Below, piece after piece: positions 51,601 to 58,411 of a stretch of DNA of 64,000 bases. The notes beneath the pieces were generated by a model. That model saw only the letters and a list, made by a program, of their open reading frames with translations. It was not told the DNA's origin and did not search any database. This stretch comes from Opisthorchis felineus (taxonomy: Eukaryota; Platyhelminthes; Trematoda; Opisthorchiida; Opisthorchiidae), in the NCBI GenBank assembly GCA_004794785.1, contig SJOL01004272.1, positions 128,329 through 192,328 of the forward strand. The letters run 5' to 3'. The stretch's first letter is position 1; each line of letters begins with the position of its first letter. The position numbers were made by a program, and so were the translations under genes.

Positions 51601-53053
51601 GCAGACGGCGTTGTGCTCGCAGAAAGTATCGATTAGAAACTCTTATCCAGCCATGAACCAGCCCCCTCACCTGCTCTTCGAAAAATACATCGTTTTGACT
51701 GAAGTAACCCACTTCTAAATAAAGTTAATATTGTCGAGACACTCAGCTGAATCCCAGTTGAGTCTCTCGTCTATGATACTTTTCAACCAAACATGTACAA
51801 AGGCCGTCTCATGTTTCATTTGATGCGGTATCTCAGTATACTTTCTTGACGGGGCACACTAATCAAGTTAGTGTTCAAACGGAACACAAGACCGATGGAA
51901 ACTCGGGTACTGCACCCACCTGTTGAGCTCCAAGAGTGGCAAAACCCGTCGTGAAGGTATTCGAGAGACCTCACAAGTTATGGATTCCGTCCAGAAAATA
52001 TGTCTTTCTGTTTTCTTGTTTGCCGCTACACTTCTGTCTTATAAGCGTGACATGTTTTGCATCTGAAAGCGAATAGAATGTTAGTATCTCGTGCTCAGTA
52101 TCTTTTTGCCGTCTATCTTTTGCCGAACTAATGTCATACGCTTGTTCATATTCCAACTCAGTAGCTCCAGTATCTTGCCTCCATATGATATCAACTAGTT
52201 TCACAAGTCCGTTTGCTGTGACATTACTTGTTTGATGCAAATAGCCGAAAAACACGACAATGTGAGCTCAGTTGATTTCCCTCTCCTAATTTAGAAACAA
52301 GAACTCGTGAAGGCCGTCCCTTTAACGCATCTACTGTTGGAGACTGACTCGCCTGTGCTGGGTGTCAATCCTGAAGTAAGCGTCCCGAAAATCCCTCTCG
52401 TTTACATAATTTTCATTCAAGTGACATATCAGAAGACCAGTAATTTTCCTGAACGTAGCTTCCCTCTGAAATATCGTTTATTTGTCTCGCTTCGATACCA
52501 GAGCCAAACATTTGTCGACTTACATTTTTTTCTGATCTGCATGGTCAACTTCTCAGTTCATGAATATTGACCAAGCGAATCTCAAGATTCCTAATTCTGA
52601 TTGATTTTTTGCCATAAATTTTCATTTGGTGAAAATTCCAAATCTGCTTTCGGATGAGCTATGCTGGCTTGGGCTTGACCCCCGTCTCTCGTGGCACTTC
52701 TGAACTGCAGTCACAAACAATAAATTTTCGGCGCTTCAAGAAATGGGAAAATGTCTTGGATGATTTTGCAGATCAGGTTATTAATCAGAAACCTCGAACT
52801 ACGTTGCCCAGTTCTGTGTAATTTGCTCTATTTATATTGGGCTGTATCTACCATGTACAATTTCGCCAAATGTCCACCTGAGCCACTTATTGCCATTTTA
52901 CATCGTCAGGATCGCAATGAACCCGCAGAAGTCACTAAGGTGTGCGAATTCGTCGCAGAAGTGAAGGGCGTTGACGTGACCACGGTGAAGCAAATCACCA
53001 GTGAAAACGCATGCAAACTCTACCCTCGTTTGGTTTTGAAGCAATATCAGTGA
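26823..53053 (+). CDS. TATDN3: TatD-family metal-dependent DNase, TATDN3 type (9 exons)
   Basis: This is a TatD-family hydrolase (amidohydrolase-like TIM barrel) predicted to be a metal-dependent deoxyribonuclease. Coding exons are 26823-26867, 27526-27632, 32402-32447, 40355-40417, 40454-40563, 42304-42359, 48444-48556, 52295-52375 and 52910-53053. They total 765 nt and encode 254 aa; the human protein is about 274 aa. All introns are GT-AG and all phases agree. The metal ligands are visible: THCHL (H5, H7), AIGEVGLDF (E87), NVHSRSA (H127), MHAFDGRPS (H150) and LETDSP (D198). GIHPMQ (H63) is the family's GxHP motif. The IPP of FSIPP and the RNEP motif near the C-terminus are typical of TATDN3 rather than TATDN1/2. 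The region corresponding to human residues about 70-80 is shortened. There is no signal peptide. The start is set by alignment with the family N-terminus (M-I-D-T-H). Orthology is from recalled family features, not a search. Confidence 0.93.
26868..27525 (+). other. TATDN3 intron 1
   Basis: A 658-nt GTGAGT...TGTAG intron with no recognisable repeat or gene. Confidence 0.7.
27526..27632 (+). CDS. TATDN3: TATDN3 exon 2
   Basis: Preceded by a TTTGCCTGTGTAG acceptor and followed by GTGAGT. It encodes [20 protein letters not shown] and continues to LALELKER, the first beta/alpha unit of the barrel, equivalent to the human segment ending LSERY. It ends with two bases of the Arg-51 codon. Confidence 0.9.
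30890..30950 (-). repeat. tRNA-like head, minus
   Basis: On the minus strand, CGGTAGCTCAGCTAGTAAAG gives a box A, followed by a potential anticodon-arm stem (ATCTTCC/GGAAGAT) and a poor box B (GATTGATAATCCC). It is a decayed tRNA pseudogene or SINE head rather than a functional tRNA. Confidence 0.4.
31074..31142 (+). repeat. tRNA-like head, plus
   Basis: CTCGGTAGCTCAGTTGGTA (box A) is followed about 35 nt later by GACGGTTCACTTCC (box B-like). The arms do not pair well enough for a tRNA gene. It lies head-to-head with the minus-strand head at 30890-30950. Confidence 0.4.
32402..32447 (+). CDS. TATDN3: TATDN3 exon 3 (GxHP motif)
   Basis: A 46-nt exon after a TTCGTATTTCAG acceptor. It completes Arg-51 and encodes [15 protein letters not shown], with the family GxHP box at residues 61-64. 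The donor is GTGCGT (weaker than consensus). Confidence 0.88.
32941..32964. repeat. (TAAA)6 microsatellite
   Basis: Six perfect TAAA units follow a GC-richer segment (TATCCGCGGGTTGGCTGCGG). This could be the tail of a retroposed sequence. Confidence 0.8.
33993..35600 (+). mobile_element. RTE-type LINE copy 1 (defective, in intron 3)
   Basis: A 5'-truncated RTE. A linker region (from about 34065) ends in [12 protein letters not shown]. The sequence then skips the RT fingers and resumes near [19 protein letters not shown]. It continues with [20 protein letters not shown] and the catalytic box, which reads YAHE (34603-34614) instead of YADD. A frameshift follows at about 34710. The C-terminal part contains [12 protein letters not shown] and [20 protein letters not shown] segments, then a stop, and the element ends with the GAT-type tail. 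It is nearly identical to copy 2 at 47000-48300. It also lacks about 310 nt near 34045 that copy 2 retains. Confidence 0.85.
37241..37362 (+). pseudogene. Penelope-like RT fragment
   Basis: One frame reads [13 protein letters not shown], then [18 protein letters not shown], the Penelope RT segment around the (V/I)AMGSPL box. It stops at TGA just after, where an ANIF-type continuation would be expected. Only this segment is preserved. Confidence 0.65.
37450..37735 (+). repeat. Dispersed repeat family C, longest copy
   Basis: The blocks are GGATGGAAACTCTGGGA, CGTGGGCTATCAAAGAG and ATATCGTACCAACTGAAATG, then TTTGTGCAGCATAGTCAGTT and GTGTATTTCGTG. Parts recur in the same order at 41502-41705 and 39460-39580, and with the left half inverted at 51720-51990. 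It is non-coding and of unknown class. Confidence 0.6.
38060..38330 (+). pseudogene. Penelope-like GIY-YIG endonuclease remnant
   Basis: At 38085 one frame reads [20 protein letters not shown] then stop, matching the Penelope C-terminal GIY-YIG start (VYxxxC...YxGxT). A second frame continues with [20 protein letters not shown] and [16 protein letters not shown] up to 38326, like the conserved H..tGH.id end of that domain. The pieces are in different frames. It may derive from the same element as 37241-37362, now split by a family C repeat. Confidence 0.6.
39460..39580 (+). repeat. Dispersed repeat family C fragment
   Basis: TGACGGAAACTCTGGTACTG, TAGGTGAGCCTCAAGAGGGA and GGTTTTCAGCAATCTTGTGA align with the first part of the 37450 copy. 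Confidence 0.55.
40355..40417 (+). CDS. TATDN3: TATDN3 exon 4 (catalytic Glu)
   Basis: Twenty-one codons after the acceptor GTGATGTTAG, encoding [20 protein letters not shown] plus E87, the bridging metal ligand. The acceptor has a modest pyrimidine tract; it is chosen because it is the only nearby AG that keeps phase and avoids stops. The donor is GTAAGT. Confidence 0.85.
40418..40453 (+). other. 36-nt mini-intron in TATDN3
   Basis: It starts GTAAGT and ends CTATCGCTTCAG. It is 12 codons long with no in-frame stop, so retention would insert 12 residues after E87. Removal restores AIGE-VGLDF exactly as in the family, which is why I call it an intron. Very short introns are known in flatworms. 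Confidence 0.85.
40454..40563 (+). CDS. TATDN3: TATDN3 exon 5
   Basis: Encodes [13 protein letters not shown], then the helix [18 protein letters not shown], equivalent to the human QRQVLIRQIQLAKRLNLP segment. It ends with two bases of Leu-124 before a GTAAGT donor. Confidence 0.9.
41185..41288. repeat. Fold-back (MITE-like) hairpin element
   Basis: The terminal arms GTCTAGGATGGACCGGCA (from 41187) and TGCTGGTCCATCCTAGAC (to about 41286) are inverted copies with one mismatch. The inner arms GGTGTGAATACA (41219-41230) and TGTATTCACACC (41243-41254) are perfect complements around a 12-nt loop. The whole stretch of about 100 nt can fold into one long hairpin. A 10-nt tandem duplication (GTGATTGAA(A/G)) lies just outside at 41161-41180. 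Confidence 0.7.
41502..41705 (+). repeat. Repeat family C copy with perfect inverted repeat
   Basis: A perfect 17-nt inverted repeat (CATAAAGGAAACTACTC at 41502-41518, its complement at 41541-41557) surrounds 22 nt. The family C block (GATATCTCGAATGTCGTGCC, TTTGTGCAGCACATTCAGTT) follows, as at 37580-37640. Confidence 0.6.
42304..42359 (+). CDS. TATDN3: TATDN3 exon 6 (NVHSRSA)
   Basis: A 56-nt exon between an AATTTTAG acceptor and a GTGAGT donor. It completes Leu-124 and encodes [18 protein letters not shown] plus one base of Gly-143. H127 is a metal ligand. The exon lacks an ATG and is easy to miss by ORF length. Confidence 0.9.
42592..43170 (-). mobile_element. RTE-type LINE 3' end with (GAT)n tail
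   Basis: On the minus strand, decayed frames match the RTE C-terminus: [11 protein letters not shown] near 43120, [14 protein letters not shown] near 42895, then a CQ-rich end near 42800. The element terminates in a (GAT)n/(ATG)n microsatellite at 42592-42637, which is the expected short-repeat tail. It is 5'-truncated near 43170. A Asp-rich open frame on this strand is simply the translated tail. Confidence 0.65.
45430..48345 (+). mobile_element. RTE-type LINE copy 2 (near full length, defective, in intron 6)
   Basis: This copy retains the 5' region (from about 45430). Its endonuclease starts [20 protein letters not shown] near 45826 and continues with [38 protein letters not shown] and [17 protein letters not shown] (to about 46360). 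Then come the linker and the RT region shared with copy 1. The same fingers deletion (EQQ joined to GLH near 47010), the same YAHE catalytic box (47346-47357) and the same frameshift are present. It differs by lacking 17 nt near 46947 and carrying 9 extra nt near 47140. The exact 5' boundary is uncertain. Confidence 0.85.
45529..45567. repeat. Perfect 17-bp hairpin in the RTE 5' region
   Basis: The left arm GATAGCATCATGCCACG (45529-45545) and right arm CGTGGCATGATGCTATC (45551-45567) are perfect complements around a 5-nt loop (GTTGA). It lies just upstream of a block conserved in the RTE at 10180-10200. The hairpin itself is not conserved there. Confidence 0.85.
48444..48556 (+). CDS. TATDN3: TATDN3 exon 7 (HAFDG)
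   Basis: After the acceptor TTAACGTTTAG it completes Gly-143. It encodes [20 protein letters not shown] and then [18 protein letters not shown]150 is a metal ligand, and FSIPP is characteristic of TATDN3. The donor is GTAATT, weaker than consensus. Confidence 0.9.
49922..50112 (-). mobile_element. tRNA-derived SINE, best-preserved copy
   Basis: Read on minus from 50112, there is a tRNA-like head with GCGAGATGGCTCAGTGGTTA (box A) and GTGGTTCGAACCCGACC (box B, canonical GGTTCGAACC). The body CCAGGCTTGGGCAACCTGGG, TATCCCTCGTGCTTCCTTCG and CAGCCGAACGATTATGATAT follow. It would have an internal pol III promoter. A 139-codon minus frame across it is incidental. Confidence 0.8.
51720..51990. repeat. 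Repeat family C, head-to-head copy
   Basis: The left half (51740-51840: GAATCCCAGTTGAGTCTCTC, AAAGGCCGTCTCATGTTTCA) is the reverse complement of the 3' half of the family. The right half (51890-51990: GATGGAAACTCGGGTACTGC, CAAGAGTGGCAAAACCCG) is in forward orientation. Confidence 0.5.
52295..52375 (+). CDS. TATDN3: TATDN3 exon 8 (LETDSP)
   Basis: Twenty-seven codons, [20 protein letters not shown] then VLGVNPE, with the catalytic Asp D198. The acceptor is CCTAATTTAG and the donor GTAAGC. It is phase 0 at both ends. Confidence 0.92.
52376..52909 (+). other. TATDN3 intron 8
   Basis: A 534-nt intron, GTAAGC to CGTCAG, with no repeat or gene recognised. Confidence 0.75.
52910..53053 (+). CDS. 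TATDN3: TATDN3 exon 9 (C-terminus and stop)
   Basis: After the acceptor TACATCGTCAG it encodes [20 protein letters not shown] and on to [16 protein letters not shown], then TGA at 53051-53053. RNEP, AEVKGV and the final NA.KL.P pattern match the family C-terminus. No canonical AATAAA was seen close by; the variant AATACA at about 53115 is the nearest candidate. Confidence 0.9.
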   Translation, partial: DRNEPAEVTKVCEFVAEVKGVDVTTVKQITSENACKLYPRLVLKQYQ

Positions 53054-54743
53054 ATATTTTCTCACATTCGTGTTGGTGGATCGCTAAATGTCCATTTCTG
53101 TCCTCTCGTAATAATACAAATACTAATGAGCAATATACTGAGCACTCAGTTGACGCGTTGTATTTATTTACTCGGATTAGAACAGAAGGAAACACTGGGG
53201 ATTGGCAGTTTGTTTCTTGTCTTGTCGATTGATTGTGAATTAACATGACCGAACCGATGTGTACAGGTCGGTGCAGTGAGACACTTTTAAAGCGAAGATC
53301 GTTACAAAGAACGCGCTCTTAATACCCAACAAGAGAGAGAGAGAGAGATCTTGTCACAACTAACAATATTCGATGTGATGAGTTTGTGGCATGTAATCAA
53401 GATGACGGTGTGCATCTTATCTCCTGGCAGTAAAGAATGTATGATGCTCAGTTGCAAGTGTGTTAAGAACTGACGCAGTCATTCACTAAGCACTTACACC
53501 GAGTACATTTTTGGAAGAAATCTTCACAGTTTCCCATGGTTTCAACCTTTCAATATTGAATCTCTAGATAGTCCACCATAAGCGAGCGTTGAGCTGACAA
53601 CCAACTTATGTGAATAGTGCATCTCCGTTCATGCTTTGGCCACCCAATTCGTCTGAACATAGCAGATATTGTCCAAGTAGGCCATGGTAATCTCGTACAA
53701 TGGACTCCCCTCGAGTAGGTATCTACCTCATTGAGGGACCATTGCGTGGGTAAAATATGGACCCTCTAAAAGGGACCGGGACAGCTCGACAATTTTTACC
53801 TCATTACTCTTCAACGTGGACCACGCTACTTCAGAAGTCAGCGAGCAGCAACGTTGCTTGATAGGGCAAGTGACTTTTATTTAGATATGACAAGGCTGGT
53901 TGTTTGAACGCCAAGTTTATCCCTGTTTGCATTCTTTATGTACGCTCCTGTAGCTGACCAATGAATTTGTTAAATTTACTTACTGAATAAGTGAGTGGTT
54001 GCCTGGTTTATGCGTATTGCAGCAAATCTTTGGGTCCACCTTTGAGCGTTGGTTCAATGGTACTCATTCTAGTTGTTCTAGTCAACGTTAAGTATGTTTC
54101 AAATTCTTAGTGTTTTAGTGGCTTGATGGCAGGTCACTTGTTTGTCTATTACTTTCGACCTTGAAATGGTCGGGACAATGTGCAGATCACACGGCCCCAT
54201 TGAAAAGACTTCTCATGGGACTCCTCTCGTGTGGTGTAAAGCTTACAGACGTGATCGAGGGATGGATTACGCAATTGCTAAACAACAACGTGGTACCAAG
54301 TCATGAGAAAACGGCTGGATCTTAAAGGGCGCAGTCACATGAGCGTTTTTATGCTTTTTACAACTCACGAAATAGGCGCACAGGCGTCGGACGCGTGTTC
54401 TGAGTTCTTCTGGATCTAATTATAGTCTGGCAAAAGCATTTATTCAGGTCCACACTCATTGCTTGACAGTTAACAATCCCTCCGTGAACATGGATCAGTA
54501 TTATCGCGATGGACTGACTGTTTACCAGTGGTCGGCTATTTCCTGGATCTGTCAGTAACGGCTTGAAATCACGCATCACACCTACTTGCGTAGACCATGT
54601 ACATTTCCGACTTCCTTTTTTTGGTGATGCCTACTTATCTCCAAGAATACAAACGTTGATCTAACAAACATGCATTTGCGTCTTTGAAATTTGTGTATAT
54701 CATTACTGTATGCCTATATTCGTGGCCCTTGTATGATCCTCAC
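53054..54743. other. TATDN3 3' flank; no gene recognised
   Basis: It holds the 3' UTR (length unknown), a (GA)8-type run at about 53332-53348, and a minus-strand frame at 54358-54579 that does not join in phase to the candidate exon at 54744. Confidence 0.45.
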
Positions 54744-54932
54744 GCGGAAGCAGTAAAAGCCCTAGTTTCCCATATCTTTTCACAAAGTGGATCTTTACTA
54801 ATAACCGAGCCACTCAGCTGCACACTCGCTGGGTCCGTGGATCGTTGAGAATATGTGACCAAATCACCGGAATTCGTTACTGACGTAGCTTCGAGATCAG
54901 TGAATTGTGGGAATGATCCTCTGCATGTAAGA
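54744..54932 (-). CDS. Candidate internal exon of an unidentified gene
   Basis: On the minus strand a strong acceptor (GTTGAATGGTGTTTTGCAG) precedes 189 nt with one open frame. That frame contains SFPQFTDLEATSVTNSGDLV and LSGSVISKDPLCEKIWETRA. The exon ends at a GTGAGG donor (phase 2). The composition is Ser/Thr-rich and protein-like, but I recognise no domain. No partner exon in matching phase was confirmed. Confidence 0.35.
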
Positions 54933-55201
54933 CTGCAAAACACCATTCAACTAGAACAAATGTCCATTTAGTAGATGCGCATTCAAAAACGAAAATTCCC
55001 CCATGTTAAAAGTTTTGGCTATGCTGGTGGCTATACACACTAACTGTCGCTGCTTCGGTCAATACCAAATTAATTATCTTCATTTCTGTAGATACCGTTG
55101 AGGTAAATGTCGGTAGCTCAGGTTCTGTTGACGGTTGTCGTTCTGTTCACCAAGCACAGCAAACAGAACACCAGCCAGTCTTATGAATGGAGGTTTGTTG
55201 G

Positions 55202-55441
55202 CTACCCGAAAACTAGTGGATGCGCAGACCGCGGAAGTTCCCTGATCGGGTTGTGTTGCTTCGCTGAAGATAAAGTTGAAGAATAACACCATTCGGAAAA
55301 GATCTCGACCTGGTTGGTTATGATTCGGCCAACTGCAGAAATGAAGGGCTCATGTCCTTGCTTTAATGGCATAACGGATAAAAACACAAAGCGGCGGATG
55401 AAATCGAACATGTCATGATGAATTCTTGAAATAAGACACAC
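55202..55441 (-). CDS. Protein-like minus-strand frame, unidentified
   Basis: The frame MCLISRIHHDMFDFIRRFVF, then LSVMPLKQGHEPFISAVG and IITNQVEIFSEWC, looks like a folded helical segment and may be an exon. A good acceptor (TTCAACTTTATCTTCAG) lies inside it at about 55264. The overlapping frame 55080-55292 could continue from it, but the implied 26-nt intron is too short to propose with confidence. No family was recognised. Confidence 0.25.
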   Translation of the reverse strand: MCLISRIHHDMFDFIRRFVFLSVMPLKQGHEPFISAVGRIITNQVEIFSEWCYSSTLSSAKQHNPIRELPRSAHPLVFG

Positions 55442-57317
55442 AAAAACGAAATGTTATATTCTATACTGCGATGCACGAAAGCAAAGTCTCAAGACCGTAT
55501 CTTACATTACAACTCCGTCTATTTTTTGATGTGGAATTCCAAAGCACCCGTCTGTGGTTGCTCATATTGCCCCTAGTGAGAGTCTCGGCGACTAGATTTC
55601 CGATTTCTTGCAACTAGATTATGTGCGAAAATGCTTCTTGCACATTCTCAATGAAGAAGAATTTCCGTTAGTATTGTCATTTTTTCCATCCGAAACAATT
55701 CCATATCTTGGAGTTCTGCTCGTTCCGCTACCAGTTTAAACCAAAAATTCCTCTTTTGGCGAACAAGCAATCCAGGTTCGTCGGCATTATTCCAAAGTCA
55801 TATTCGGTATTACCACAAAATCGGAGTGTCAGTTGTAACACCGGGTTCGCATGTTTATGTAGGATGTCAATAACAAATAACTGACGGAAACATCAGCTTA
55901 CTATCAACGTAAGTATTCATTAACGGATAGTCATACAATCGGATGATCCGCCAGACTGAAAGTACATGAACTCAACAGCGGTAAATCAGCTCTGCTGTTG
56001 AATGTTCCACTTATTAAAGCTGTCAGGTTCTATTGTGCACTGCTGTGGGGCGGTGCAACCCCCGGGCTATCGAGGTGATGGAAAAAGGGCAGTTATGTAA
56101 GCCTTGATATATCTAATGCGACGTCAGCAACTTGGTGTGAGAGCTTGTCATCAAACCAAGGCAGCGGAGCAATGAAAAATCGGAAGGACTGGATACATTT
56201 TGGAAACGTTTGGAACCAATGTGGGTTTACTATATTTTTCTAAAAAGATTATTTATCGACCGATTCCAGAATTCTCTCAGTGGCTCAATAGCTTATATTT
56301 GAATAATGGATGAGACACATAAATCGATGCACTTGGAGCTGTTTGGTTTGAAACTCATGTTCAGCACTGAATCATACCTAGTTTGCTGCATTTTCCCTGT
56401 AATTTTCGGCTAGCTGCAAGTTCTGTCAGCCCTAGTGCCACCGTTGTGTCGCTCAACTTGGTTTTTTATGTGGACTTCTGACATTTTCTACTTCTCAGTG
56501 GCTTTGATTTCATAATGTAAAGATATAACACAAGTTGAGGTCTATATACCGAACTCCTCGCGGTACGCTCGCTGTAGGTGGAAATTGCATTCTGTATTTA
56601 TTTGATATGGGGGTGGTTTTTCGCAAGGTGATTTGGCAACATAAGTGATTCATCCAGCACACTCTAATATCTTCATTGAGTCACTTGGTTTCTGAAAATC
56701 CCAAGTAAAAGTTTATAATATGATAAAGTGTGGTTTGCGATTTTAAATAGTTATATAAGTGCAATGGAAAAGAAATTGGACGCAAAATTTTCTGCCGTCA
56801 CAGATGTTTTGCGTACTGTAGTATCTGGACAGGGCGTCTCAAGAATGTTTTGTCAAGGGCTGTGGTACCTCGGTGATGCAGCCTCACCGGATGAGTTGTC
56901 GTCGGAATATACTGTAGAGTTGAGAGGACGGTGTGTATTGGGCACTTACTGCCCTAGGTTGTGTTTTTAGAAAATGGTGTCAAGCGTAACAGTATATCCG
57001 GTGCAGATATCCGGGAATGAGCGCCACACTGATCTTTTGCACCGAATGACACCGCAGTGACTATTCTACTGTGGTCAACAACGTGTTAGACGGAACGTAA
57101 CAGAAAATCACCAGTTTTTGGGATGACGAGATCATAAAGACACTTACCTGCAAGGGTTTAGTACAGTAGCTGACGTGATATCTTGTTTCAATCACCGTAT
57201 AAACTTGCTAACAACCAGTATGCCCGTTTACAGCGTAAACACCTTGGATGTGCAGGGATTTGACGCAGTACGTTCTATTGGTAAACGGCGTTTACAAAAT
57301 AAATAAAGAAGTCTTTA
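55442..57317. other. No recognisable gene
   Basis: Only unassigned frames (for example 56728-56970 +). No repeat family members were recognised. Confidence 0.45.
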
Positions 57318-57483
57318 TGCTGTAACACACTTTTGGCGCCTACCTCTCATGGTCACCCGAAAGGACCACGAGGGTTGAGATACTGCCAGTCTGCCTAAGC
57401 CTAGACAGTAGCAGAGGTTTGGTTCGGACCACTGATCTTCCAGTCAATATGTTTGCGCCGCAAACACTGAGTTATCTCGAAGT
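57318..57483 (-). mobile_element. tRNA-derived SINE
   Basis: Read on minus: TTCGAGATAACTCAGTGTTT (box A region), a decayed box B (GTGGTCCGAACC), the body CTAGGCTTAGGCAGACTGGC, then CTCGTGGTCCTTTCGGGTGA and GTGTTACAGCATAAAGA. An A/T-rich (TTTA)n tail lies at about 57296-57310. Confidence 0.7.
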
Positions 57484-57534
57484 AAACTAGTGGTGAAAAC
57501 GACGCGCAACGTTTTTGATGAGAAACAGGTTTGA

Positions 57535-57750
57535 ATTTCGATCAAATTCCCAACACACCCTCATGCAGATGCCGATGTTTGGGTGGTTCACGTGAGGAAT
57601 TATATCAGTGTGGTTAGCGAAGATCGTAATGTAATGAGCAATGAAATAGAAGAACAGTTGACGGACACTTTATCTATTGCTCGTATATGTATTCCAATTT
57701 TGGCTAAATTGTTACAAGATCCGTATAAGGGATATTGCATTGGTGGTTAG
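57535..57750 (+). CDS. Unidentified protein-like open frame without upstream ATG
   Basis: Seventy-one codons open from a TGA at 57532 to TAG at 57748. The end reads MSNEIEEQLTDTLSIARICI then PILAKLLQDPYKGYCIGG. It is acidic then hydrophobic, and looks more protein-like than its surroundings. The first ATG is internal (about 57634). It could be the tail of a coding exon or chance. No family was recognised. Confidence 0.2.
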   Translation: MSIKFPTHPHADADVWVVHVRNYISVVSEDRNVMSNEIEEQLTDTLSIARICIPILAKLLQDPYKGYCIGG

Positions 57751-58196
57751 TACAGCAATCTCAACATAACACGCGAAGTTGTTACCGTCCGAGTTGGCAA
57801 TATTTTAGGAAACCTGCTTCTCTATGAGCCCTTCCTATAATATGGGCATGTCTTATATTGCGAACACCAGAGCTTGATCTAACTCCCCCTAAAACAATGG
57901 CAAAGAATTCCGTTCCCTCCAACAGTAGCTCGGGAAACCGAGGCCGGAGGTTTTAAGGTATATTCGTTTCCACAGTAATAGTGGAGCAAGACCAGCAAAT
58001 TATTTCAGCCTACGTGTTGTTCGGGTGCATTAAAGCGCAGCAGAATATGAAGCTCTGTTTTCATGGTGAACCTAATAAAATTATTTATCCAAGGAGACTA
58101 ACAATAGTGCAAACTTTTGGTTCAGTTAACAATAATTAAAATAACAACAGTAGCAAACATGTTCAAGATTAATTCATCGGGGATGGTTCACTTACT

Positions 58197-58411
58197 TCAA
58201 CTTAACTCCATTGTGTCAAGAACTCCCTCAGCAGTAACATTTCTGGCAACATCAAAATATTCCATAATGGGTTTTGTTATTTGCTCATGATCCACTGCTT
58301 CGAGTACGATAGCTTCTTGTCTTCGAACACAAATTTCTCCAAATGAAACCCTTTAAAAGCTGCCGATGAATTACAGCATCTGTTTTAGCTATTTTAGGTG
58401 AACCAAAATCC
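58197..58411 (-). pseudogene. Unidentified exon or pseudogene with frameshift
   Basis: On the minus strand an acceptor-like TTTATCCTGTAG precedes DFGSPKIAKTDAVIHRQLL and KGF (frame 1). Near 58340 the protein-like signal switches frame to EICVRRQEAIVLEAVDHEQI, then TKPIMEYFDVARNVTAEG and VLDTMELS-stop. A GTAAGT donor-like site follows the stop by one base. A one-base frameshift or assembly error would join the two. I do not recognise the family. Confidence 0.35.

Larger units (their letters stand above)
48557..52294 (+). other. TATDN3 intron 7
   Basis: A 3738-nt intron with a minus-strand SINE (49922-50112) and a family C copy (51720-51990). The frames at 49522-49821, 50374-50634 and 50818-51138 have no motif. 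Nothing else is recognised. Confidence 0.65.

Noticed and set aside
54358..54579. Next exon after the 54744-54932 candidate
   Set aside because: The available acceptors give the wrong phase or an early stop.
55264..55289. 26-nt intron joining the frames at 55202-55441 and 55080-55263
   Set aside because: Borders are GT-AG and the phase would fit, but 26 nt is shorter than I can accept without transcript evidence.
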